NCBI GenBank assembly: GCA_036939755.1
Contig: JALLAZ010000455.1
Location: 1 to 15,379 of the forward strand
Reading direction: 5' to 3'
DNA length: 15,379 bases
From: Stephanodiscus triporus
Lineage: Eukaryota > Bacillariophyta > Thalassiosirophyceae > Thalassiosirales > Thalassiosiraceae
Shown here: positions 9,093 to 15,379 of the stretch, one piece after another
How positions within the stretch are numbered: the stretch's first letter is position 1
Layout: each line of letters opens with the position of its first letter
Translations under genes and position numbers: made by a program
Notes under the pieces: generated by a model
Seen by the model: only the letters and a program-made list of their open reading frames with translations
Told to the model about the DNA's origin: nothing
Database searches by the model: none

Positions 9093-9233
9093 GCAATCCC
9101 CATAGCGCTATGGGTAGTCCCCATAGCGCTATGGGGATTGCGTACAAATCAGGGAATCCCCGTAGCGCTACGGGGATTCCCATAGCGCTACGGGGATCCC
9201 AATAGCGCTATGGGACTTATTGCGCTTTGGGGA
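9093..9233. repeat. Array of phased palindromes with AGCGCT cores
   Basis: Five clear copies and one decayed copy of a palindrome near CCCCATAGCGCTATGGGG. Core centres lie near 9106, 9127, 9166, 9186, 9206 and 9223, so spacing is about 20 bp with one 39-bp double step. Copies 1 and 2 form a perfect hairpin with 22-bp arms (9093-9114 and 9120-9141) and a 5-nt loop. Copy 3 sits inside a perfect 30-bp palindrome (9152-9181). Copy 4 has one internal mismatch; copy 5 pairs with it through 11-bp arms (9179-9189 and 9204-9214). GTAGTCCCC near the left and GGGGACTAC at the right edge are also inverted copies. No ORF spans it. It lies about 100 bp before the next plus-strand ATG. Confidence 0.9.
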
Positions 9234-9334
9234 CTACGCATACACGTGCGTATTGTATCCCTCGATGAGGTCGTACGATACAGTAGTTTTGCGTCCTTGA
9301 GAATGTAAAACAAAAAAATAAAATAAGAAGAAGA
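9234..9334 (+). promoter_or_regulatory. Proximal upstream region or leader of the Gln/His-rich gene
   Basis: About 100 bp between the palindrome array and the ATG at 9335. It contains a G-box/E-box core CACGTG (9243-9248) and a strongly A-rich stretch directly before the ATG, suggesting an unstructured 5' leader. No TATA box is evident. Confidence 0.4.
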
Positions 9335-9857
9335 ATGTCGTCATCGTCATCGTCATCCAACGACGGCCACCCTCGACAGCCGGCCTCCAACCCCCCGTCG
9401 TCGGGCGGAGGGCGCCCCCCGGGCATCATCACGTACCCCCCCGCCCCCGCGGTTAGAGCGGTGATGTCCCCGATCGTCGACCCGCGTTTGCTGCGTCAGC
9501 TCGTGGTGAGCAATCACCAAGCCCTCGTGGCTGCTCACCGACAGCAGAGGCAGGCACAGCATCAGCAGCAGCCGTATCAGCAGCAGCATCAGCAGCAGCA
9601 TCACCAACAGCAGCATCAGCATCATCAATACGGTCCGATGAAACCGCATCAGCAGCATTACCCCCCCCACGTGGCCGCCCAACAATGGCACCAGTATCCC
9701 CAGCATCCCCATCCGCAACAGCACCCCCATCATCATCTCCATCAGCAGCAGCAGCAGGGGCAGCCGATCATGCACGCGCACGACCACGGCGGCGCGCCGC
9801 AGCATGCTCAGCCGCAGCACCGTCCGGCGTCGCCGAGACAGCCGAGCCGGCCCGCCG

Positions 9858-9894
<37 letters not shown>

Positions 9895-12311
9895 CGCATC
9901 CTCCCAAACGAATTTTTTCGAGGCGCAGCGGCATCCCCCCGCCTCGATTGTCGGGATCGTGCCCCCTCCCCCTCCCCCCCCTCCCCGTCCTCGTCGTCCT
10001 TCGTCGTCGTCCTCCGGGGGGGGAGGACAGGGGGGGGGGAGTGTCACGACAGCGACGAAGACGGCGACTACGTCGACGTCGGCGCATACGGCCGAGGCGT
10101 TGCAGGCGTACGCCCTCATGAGGTACCTCGGCGTGCTCCCGAACGCCGCGGACCGGACGACGGCGGTCGTCAACCAGCAGCAGGTGAGAAAGTTCAAAAA
10201 GGGGGAAGGGGAGGGGAGGTGTGCGTGTGCGTTGCGTGTGTCCCGCCCTCTCTCGACACGATACATCCTCCTTCCTATCTTTCGTGTCCAGCCCCGACAA
10301 ATCCTGACTCCCCCGTCACATTAATAATCGCGTTTACCGATCTCTCTCTCTCTCTCTCTCTCTCTCCCCGCATCTCCATCCCCCCCCCCCTCCCGGTCAC
10401 AGACCGCGGCGGCGTCGTCGCGAAGGCCCGGCAGGAAATCGACGGCGGCGGGATCGTCGTCGTCGGGCGGAGGAGACGCGACGGCGGCCGCCCCGCCGCC
10501 CCCCCCCCACGCCTCCGACGCACCCCCTCCCCCCGACATCGGCGGCGGCAACGGCGGCGGCCGAGACGACGACGAGGACGACGAGATAGCGAGGAAGGCC
10601 CGCGCGTACGGGGAGGAGAATCGTCAGTTCTACGACAGCCTCGTCAACATGCTCGGGAAGGAGGAGGCCGATCGAGTGGTGAGGGAGGCGGTCGACGAGA
10701 CGTACGAGGAGGAGGGGATGGCGTCCGGCGGAGGAGGAGGAGGATCCTCGTCGTCTTCGGCGGAGGCGGCGACGAAAATGACTACTACTACTACTACGAC
10801 GACGACGACGACGACGATGGCGAGGGGGGGAGGTGGGAAGGCGACGGCGGAAACGACGGGTGGGGCGTACCTGGGGGGGAAGGAGGTCACATCCGTCCAC
10901 AATTCCGATTCCGAAGTGGAGACGGACGACGCGGGGGGGGTCGCCTTCGTTGCGGAGGAGAAGGGGGAGGAGGAGAAGGGGGAGGAGGAGAAGGAGGAGG
11001 AGGTGAAGGAGGAGGGGGGCGGGGGGTGGACGACGACGAGGCCGCCCGCCGCCACCGCGGCGCCCACCCCGCCGGCGAAGGGCGGGGGGTCGAAGCCGCC
11101 CGCGATCATGCCTCCCGCGACGCCCACGCCGAGGGAGTGGGTCTCGCCGGCGAAGAAGTCTTCGCCGAAAACGACGACGGCGGCGGCGACGACGACAACA
11201 GTGACGACGTCCCCGTTGAATACCTCCCAGCATAATCCGAAGAAGCGAAAGACGTATCGCGTGACCACCGTCGACCAGATGAACGGTGTTAAGCGCATTA
11301 GGCTCGATTCGACGATGAGAACTACCACGGAGACGCATGTTCCCAACCCGCTGGCGTCCGGCGCCGCTAAGGATGCCCAAAGACGTCGCGATCCTCCGGG
11401 ATTCGAGGAGTTCAAGGCCGATCCTGAGTTCTGCTTGATGATACTGAGGGCAGTGGACAAGTATAAGAGCGAGCACAGGTCGCTGGCGGTCGGTCAGAAT
11501 GCGGTCAGTCTGTTCGTGCAGGGTCTGTTGAACAGTGAGTGTTTGTCTTTTTGCAGTGTCGTTATGCGTATGATTCGCTTGCCCACCTCAGTCGAAGGCC
11601 ACTCATATATCATGCTTCTCCTTCATGAATTCTCACTAACAATTAACTTCAATTAATGCGCAAACATTAGTCTCCGACGATCTGCTGATCAAACCCATTG
11701 GGGAGAAATCCGCACCATCAATGCGTGCGTTCGTCAATAATGTGATTTGTCCATATTTCAACATCCCTTCCCACCTCGTCTCGACGGAGGAGCCTTGGGA
11801 GTCGTACGTGCACATCTGCTCCGAGAATATACATAGATTCGCGAGGAACATTTTATACCAACGCAGGAAATCGATGAAGAGTGCGACGCAATTGGCTATG
11901 TCTGTTCATAATATTTGCGACAATAGGGGAGATGAGGTTAAGAATATCAGCGATGGGGGAAATGAGAAAGATATCATGCAACTGCGGGAGGAGAATAAGC
12001 GATTGCAGCTAGAAATGACAAGGAAGGATGAACGGATCAAGGAGCTGGATGCTGATTTTGTCAAGGCATATAACAAATTCTCACACAAATTATCGTCGCT
12101 AAAAAAAAATCACGACTTGGAAATGAAGGAATGCGAAACCAAATACACGAGATTCGTCAAGGATCTCATCAAATCCCATCGTAAGGAGACGGACGATCTG
12201 AGGAAAGAGATGAAGTCCATGCGAAATATTCACAAGACGTTCATTGAGAGTTACGTCGAGGCCAGCATTGACATGCTGCGAAAGAACGATTGCGACACTC
12301 CAACGTTGTGA
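9335..12311 (+). CDS. Gln/His-rich, acidic, coiled-coil protein of unknown function (three exons)
   Basis: Exons 9335-10183, 10403-11534 and 11671-12311 join in phases 0 and 1 to give 873 residues. I do not recognise the family. Order: a Ser-rich start; a Gln/His-rich region (about 65-155) coded by CAG and CAT triplets; Pro/Thr/Ser-rich sequence; a short charged helix-like block ending exon-2 low complexity (Ala-Tyr-Gly-Glu-Glu-Asn-Arg-Gln-Phe-Tyr, near 365); Gly/Thr runs; Glu/Lys repeats; a basic cluster Pro-Lys-Lys-Arg-Lys (562-566) that looks like a nuclear localisation signal; a globular-looking segment of about 609-735 that crosses the exon 2/3 join; then a coiled coil from about 761 to 865. 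The layout fits a nuclear regulatory or scaffold protein, which is inference. The joins are supported because the globular segment reads through intron 2 in frame. Confidence 0.82.
9542..9760 (+). repeat. Interrupted CAG/CAT triplet repeats coding for Gln/His
   Basis: Clusters of CAG, CAA and CAT or CAC codons, densest at 9542-9631 and 9735-9758, encode the Gln/His-rich stretch. The longest pure CAG run is short (four to five codons), so length polymorphism is likely modest. Confidence 0.8.
10184..10402 (+). other. Intron 1 of the Gln/His-rich gene
   Basis: 219 bp from CAG|GTGAGA at 10184 to GGTCACAG ending at 10402, phase 0. It holds a (TC)13 tract and a C10 run before the acceptor, a strong polypyrimidine signal. 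Confidence 0.85.
10341..10366 (+). repeat. (TC)13 dinucleotide microsatellite in intron 1
   Basis: Thirteen uninterrupted TC units lie about 36 bp before the splice acceptor and merge into C-rich sequence. It probably serves as an extended polypyrimidine tract and should be length-variable. Confidence 0.9.
10954..11003 (+). repeat. 50-bp pure purine tract inside the coding region
   Basis: Every base from 10954 to 11003 is A or G. It contains two tandem copies of a 15-bp unit coding Gly-Glu-Glu-Glu-Lys. It produces the Glu/Lys run upstream of the nuclear-localisation-like cluster and could form triplex DNA. Confidence 0.8.
11535..11670 (+). other. Intron 2 of the Gln/His-rich gene
   Basis: 136 bp from GTGAGT at 11535 to CAAACATTAG ending at 11670, phase 1. 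The split codon becomes ATC (Ile), joining Gly-Leu-Leu-Asn to Ile-Ser-Asp-Asp-Leu-Leu. It is AT-rich, unlike intron 1. Confidence 0.87.
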
Positions 12312-12788
12312 TGACGGATGGGTGTCGACTATGTTTTGCTTTATTGCCCCCTGCGAGCGACAGACAAATAAAAACAACCATAGGATGGGTATTTTTCATG
12401 TCGTCAACGGAAACCGCTCCGAAAATTTCGTATGTATACGTTGGAGTGTAAAACCACAGCACGGTCTCAAACATGTCGCGTCCGTCGACGACTTATTTTC
12501 GAAAACGGTACGGAATGCCTCCGGTATGAACGCGAATGCGATCCCCGGCGCATTTTTCACCTAGGGGTCCGCGTTCATATAGCAGACTGTGATTATTATT
12601 AGTGTACAATTTACGGGTTATTTCCGCGTTCCGAGCGCGCGGTCGCGTGGCTCTTTGACTGAGCCCTGAATCCGCCAATCACAATCATCTTGCCCCCTCC
12701 AACCTATGCTTTGATCCACCATTAGACTCAAACCTGCTGTTGCTCCACCAAATAACACGCAACGCGAAATCACTCTCAAATAAAAATC
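12312..12788. other. Convergent intergenic stretch, no gene seen
   Basis: 477 bp between the stops of the coiled-coil gene and the methyltransferase gene. Short frames on both strands look like chance. It should contain both 3' UTRs; an AATAAA-like element lies near 12366 on the plus strand. Confidence 0.6.
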
Positions 12789-14190
12789 TCACAGCTTCTG
12801 GCACGTGAACGATCGAAATAGACCGGCCGCGAACGACACCTCCTTGACCAATCGCAGTCCGTCCGTTTGTCGAATCATCCGTCCAACGTCCTGGTTGTAC
12901 ATGCACCCCTTCCCCCCCGCACTCGCGGCGGAGGAGGCCGTGACATCCTGATAATACCCCAGCAAGGGATTGGACGACCTGGTATTCTCGATGAGGAGGA
13001 CGTATCCTGGGGGGAGGGGGCGACGAAAAAAAGAATCGGGGCGGTCGAATAAAGGGGATTATGCATGACATAAATAAAAGAGTTTGCCTTTTTTCTTTCG
13101 AAAACTCTTCTCTCTCACCACCCTTCTTGACGACCTTCGTCATCTCGCGTAGGCACCGTCGCGCTCCATCTTCTCCCATGACGCACAGCCCGAACGTGTC
13201 GATGGCGACATCGAACTCATCCTCGCCGAAGATCGACACCAGCTCGGACGTGACGTCTGCACGAATGAATTCGACGATCGGTGCTAAGTCGACCGGTGCG
13301 TCGTCGTCCGACGCCGAGAACGGCGGCAGGACCGCGACATCCCGTACCATCCCCTCCCATCGTCCTTTCGCCACGTCGAGCATGCCCCCCGAAACGTCCA
13401 CGAGCGTGAGCGAATCGATGTTACTCCTCCTCCCCCCCCTCCCGAGGAGATCGTACGAGTCGAGGCTCAACCCGGTGCCCGCGCACACCTCCAGGACATT
13501 TCCGTACACGAACGTCGCATCCCCGAGGAGGGCCCTACGCGCGTCGTCTATCCCGAGGAACGACGCCGGACCTCCCCCGTCGATGTCGTCGTACGTCGAC
13601 GCGTAAGCGTCGTAGGATTCGGACGCGTCCGCGGGCGTCATCCCGTACGCCGCCGGCGGGGGGAGAAGGAGGGTGGCGGCGGCGGCCGTCGACGACGACG
13701 ACGACGACGACGACGACCTCGACGGATTCGGACCGAGGAGCGCGATCGGGACGGCCGCGAGCATCATCGCGGCGCGACGGCGGGGGGAGGGATGCGACCG
13801 ATCGCGATCGTCGGACGACTTACCGCCGTCGCCGTCGTTCCCGTCGACCTCCCGCCCTCCCCTCCCGGGTGCTACCGTCCGTCGACGGCGCCGAGGTTGC
13901 GGCGGACGGGGGGGAGGTCGGACGAGCGCCGCCGACGCCAACGCGGGCGACGGAAGGGTCGAGATCCTCGATCGCGCGAGGAGGAGGAGGAGGACGATGA
14001 CGACTACGTCGGGGATGCCGGCGGACGATCGTCGGACGAGGGATGGGTCGGCGTCGTTCCGACGCGTCGACGTCGACGACGACGACGACGACGACGACGG
14101 GGCGGCGGGGTCATCGCGAATGATGGAACATGGAGGTATGACGACGGCGGGCGCGTCCCGGAGGATGGTGCGGGACGACGGATGTGCCAT
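12789..14190 (-). CDS. SAM-dependent class I methyltransferase, METTL7/OMS1-like (two exons)
   Basis: Exons 14190-13119 and 13006-12789 join in phase 1 (split Gly codon) to give 429 residues. The catalytic domain covers about 184-429. It shows Tyr-Asp-Ala-Tyr-Ala-Ser-Thr-Tyr-Asp, motif I Val-Leu-Glu-Val-Cys-Ala-Gly-Thr-Gly (232-240), the acidic residue of Leu-Val-Asp265-Val-Ser, and a Phe-Asp-Val-Ala-Ile-Asp strand. Past the intron come Gly-Gly-Tyr-Val-Leu-Leu-Ile-Glu-Asn-Thr-Arg-Ser-Ser-Asn and Ala-Ala-Gly-Leu-Phe-Arg-Ser-Phe, as in METTL7/OMS1-type enzymes. Substrate unknown. The first 180 residues are low complexity with two hydrophobic patches (about 61-73 and 140-153), the second followed by Ala-Ala-Tyr-Gly, so organelle import or membrane anchoring is likely. 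ATG 14190 is chosen for its strong context (ACC before, G after); ATG 14211 is an alternative in a weaker context. Confidence 0.88.
13007..13118 (-). other. Methyltransferase intron
   Basis: 112 bp from GTGAGA at 13118 to CCCCCCAG ending at 13007, phase 1. Reading through it would give an unrelated tail. Splicing gives a family-like C-terminus ending Thr-Cys-Gln-Lys-Leu-stop. Confidence 0.9.
13691..13717. repeat. (GAC)9 triplet run, coding poly-Ser on the minus strand
   Basis: Nine perfect GAC units on the plus strand. Read as TCG on the minus strand they encode the Ser run of the methyltransferase presequence. A second run, (GAC)8, lies at 14075-14098 in the same exon and also codes Ser. 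Confidence 0.9.
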
Positions 14191-14346
14191 GGTTCGGCGA
14201 CGCGAAAACATGGAGACAAAGGTTCCCGCCTTTATTTTGCACCTCCGGGCGGATCGGAGGTCAAACAACGCGCCAAAGGGGGATGATTATCGAGCGTCCT
14301 TTGGGCCCGTCCTGCGTCCTGCGTCCTTCAAAATTCACTTTCCACG

Positions 14347-14347
14347 G
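14347..14347. other. Unresolved base (N) in a G run
   Basis: The only ambiguous base of the window. It lies in a run of about ten G between the methyltransferase start and the truncated plastid gene. It may mark a weak spot or join in the assembly. Confidence 0.95.
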
Positions 14348-14397
14348 NGGGGGGGGCGGCATAAACAACCAAAATAATGAACAACCCTCCCTCTCAC

Positions 14398-15111
14398 CTG
14401 ATGGGCCTTATTCATCCACGAATCCACGGTGCTCAGGAATCCCTCGTTCAGGTCCTCCAAATCCAACCCCTCCATCTCGATCCTCATCGCTTCCACCCTC
14501 TCGTAACTCAGCGGCACGAGGAATTCTCCCGTCGTCGGCTCGCTCGCGGCCTTCACCACCCTCTCCACGTCCTTCGCCCTCTCGTTCAACCCGTCCTCGG
14601 CGACGCTGACCACCGCCCGTATCGTGTTGACGAGATTCTCCGCCAACGCCGCCAACTTCTCCCTCTCGTCGGCGTCCGACGCCATATCGGCGCGCTCGGC
14701 GATGCGCAGGAAGAAGCGGGGGGAGGAAACGACACGCATCGCGCGAGAGACCGCGTTCGGGAGCTCGTACGGCTTCGCGTTCCCGAGCTTCGTTATCATG
14801 TCGTCGATGATCGCGATGTCGGACGACGTCGGCTGGACCTGCATGCCCTCGAGGCGCGATGATCGCGGACGACTGCGACGGGGGTCTTCGTCGTCGTCGT
14901 CGTAGTCGTCGTTCTTCCGGCTCGAGAGCGGTAGGGAGGAGTAGGACGAGGTAGGGAGGGGGAGGAGGGGGGAGGGGGGGACGACGACCAACGCCGGGGC
15001 GAGGAGGGAGGTGGACGCGACGACGCGCGACGATGACGACGACGGCGACGACGACGACGGAGCGAAGCCGAGGCACGTGGAGATGGGCGCGATGAGGAAG
15101 ATGAGTCTCAT
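14398..15111 (-). CDS. 5' exon of an uncharacterised plastid-targeted protein, 3' part not found here
   Basis: 238 residues from ATG 15111 (A at -3, AAAC-repeat leader) to a GTGAGA donor at 14397, phase 0. The N-terminus is a short signal peptide followed by Cys-Leu-Gly-Phe-Ala-Pro and a Ser-rich stretch. This is the bipartite ASAFAP-type presequence that sends proteins across the ER and into a secondary red plastid. Residues 20-95 are Ser/Pro/Asp-rich. From about 97 the sequence becomes globular and helical: Ser-Asp-Ile-Ala-Ile-Ile-Asp-Asp-Met-Ile, Tyr-Glu-Leu-Pro-Asn-Ala-Val, Phe-Phe-Leu-Arg-Ile-Ala-Glu-Arg-Ala, and an end Gly-Phe-Leu-Ser-Thr-Val-Asp-Ser-Trp-Met-Asn-Lys-Ala-His-Gln. I recognise no named family. 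No following exon is visible between 14397 and the methyltransferase start, so the gene is incomplete as laid out here. Confidence 0.75.
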
Positions 15112-15112
15112 C

Positions 15113-15130
15113 GTTTGTTTGTTTGTTTGT
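15113..15130 (-). repeat. AAAC tetranucleotide repeat in the leader of the plastid gene
   Basis: Four tandem GTTT units plus GT on the plus strand, read as AAAC repeats on the minus strand, end two bases before the ATG. They give an A-rich, unstructured leader, favourable for initiation. Confidence 0.85.
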
Positions 15131-15264
15131 CCGAGGGATGAAAAGGTCCGGTACTTAGGGGTCCACCTAAGATACCATTACATACACGATACACTAGGTA
15201 CTTCTTACTTATCATCTAGATACCTCTCTCTCTTGTTTTTTGTGTGTGGTGAAATGCGGCTGAA

Positions 15265-15272
15265 TGACGTCA
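15265..15272. promoter_or_regulatory. Full CRE-type bZIP site TGACGTCA upstream of the plastid gene
   Basis: A perfect 8-bp palindrome, 154 bp before the ATG at 15111. Diatom promoters of CO2-responsive genes are known to use TGACGT-type elements bound by bZIP factors under CO2/cAMP control. Whether this copy is used is not shown. A CTTAGG/CCTAAG inverted repeat (15154-15171) lies nearer the ATG. The rest, to 15379, shows no gene. Confidence 0.5.
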
Positions 15273-15379
15273 CACCGACTCTTTGGGGGAAATCTCTCCT
15301 CCGCGCAGCGCGCCGCCCTCGTACTCGAGTGGGTTTAAATTCCCCCCAAGTTGCCTCGTTGGCGAGTGGCCCTGCGCGG

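Noticed and set aside
9093..9233. CRISPR-like array
   Set aside because: Units are self-palindromic and nearly contiguous without unique spacers of constant size. The surrounding genes are eukaryotic and no cas genes are present.
9685..11235. A 516-residue open frame overlapping the Gln/His-rich gene
   Set aside because: It is an alternative frame of GC-rich repeats that reads straight through the intron. Its product is only Arg/Gly/Asp runs. The spliced frame gives a nuclear-localisation-like cluster, a globular segment and a coiled coil.
10397..11476. Long antisense frames (up to 359 residues) across exon 2 of the same gene
   Set aside because: Arg/Leu or Ser/Val-rich translations of triplet repeats on the opposite strand. 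GC-rich sequence has few stop codons, so length is not evidence.
14266..14268. Upstream start of the methyltransferase at 14268
   Set aside because: The codon there is TTG, not ATG. A eukaryotic nuclear gene should start at 14211 or, with better context, 14190.
13673..14377. Plus-strand frames opposite the methyltransferase exon 1
   Set aside because: Asp and Arg runs complementary to Ser runs, with no domain. They also cross the N.

Overview
The window reads as nuclear DNA of a stramenopile alga, most likely a diatom. Genes are densely packed on both strands. Introns are short (91-219 bp) with GTGAGT, GTAAGT or GTGAGA donors and CAG or TAG acceptors. Proteins carry long Ser, Asp, Thr, Gln/His and Pro runs. 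One gene begins with a signal peptide ending in Cys-Leu-Gly-Phe-Ala-Pro, the ASAFAP-type cleavage motif of proteins sent to a secondary red plastid. There are no bacterial operons, phage genes or CRISPR arrays. A single unresolved base lies at 14347.

Layout. 131-1555 (+) is an Mpv17/PMP22 family membrane protein. 1556-2494 is AT-richer and non-coding, with several small inverted repeats near its start. 2495-3022 (-) is a small secreted beta-trefoil (ricin-B-like) lectin. 3492-3680 (+) is a possible 62-residue protein. 3883-6638 (-) is a three-exon homologue of UFL1, the E3 ligase for UFM1. It diverges from a phytanoyl-CoA dioxygenase family gene at 6991-8355 (+). 8406-9072 (-) holds coding-like but frame-broken sequence that looks like the 3' end of a gene. 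It abuts a striking array of palindromes at 9093-9233. 9335-12311 (+) is a three-exon Gln/His-rich coiled-coil protein of unknown function. 12789-14190 (-) is a two-exon SAM-dependent methyltransferase of the METTL7/OMS1 type. 14398-15111 (-) is the 5' exon of a plastid-targeted protein whose continuation is not found next to it. A full CRE-type site (TGACGTCA) lies upstream of it.

The genes do not form one pathway. They are ordinary housekeeping or organelle genes: UFMylation at the ER, lipid or small-molecule oxidation, methylation and plastid functions. Three things stand out: the palindrome array (a perfect 22-bp-arm hairpin plus a perfect 30-bp palindrome, with about 20-bp phasing); the possibility that one plastid gene is split into a 5' part at 14.4-15.1 kb and a 3'-like part at 8.4-9.1 kb; and a repeated fall in GC from the 5' to the 3' end of genes on both strands. 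All joins were read by eye from splice signals and protein continuity. No search or alignment was run.
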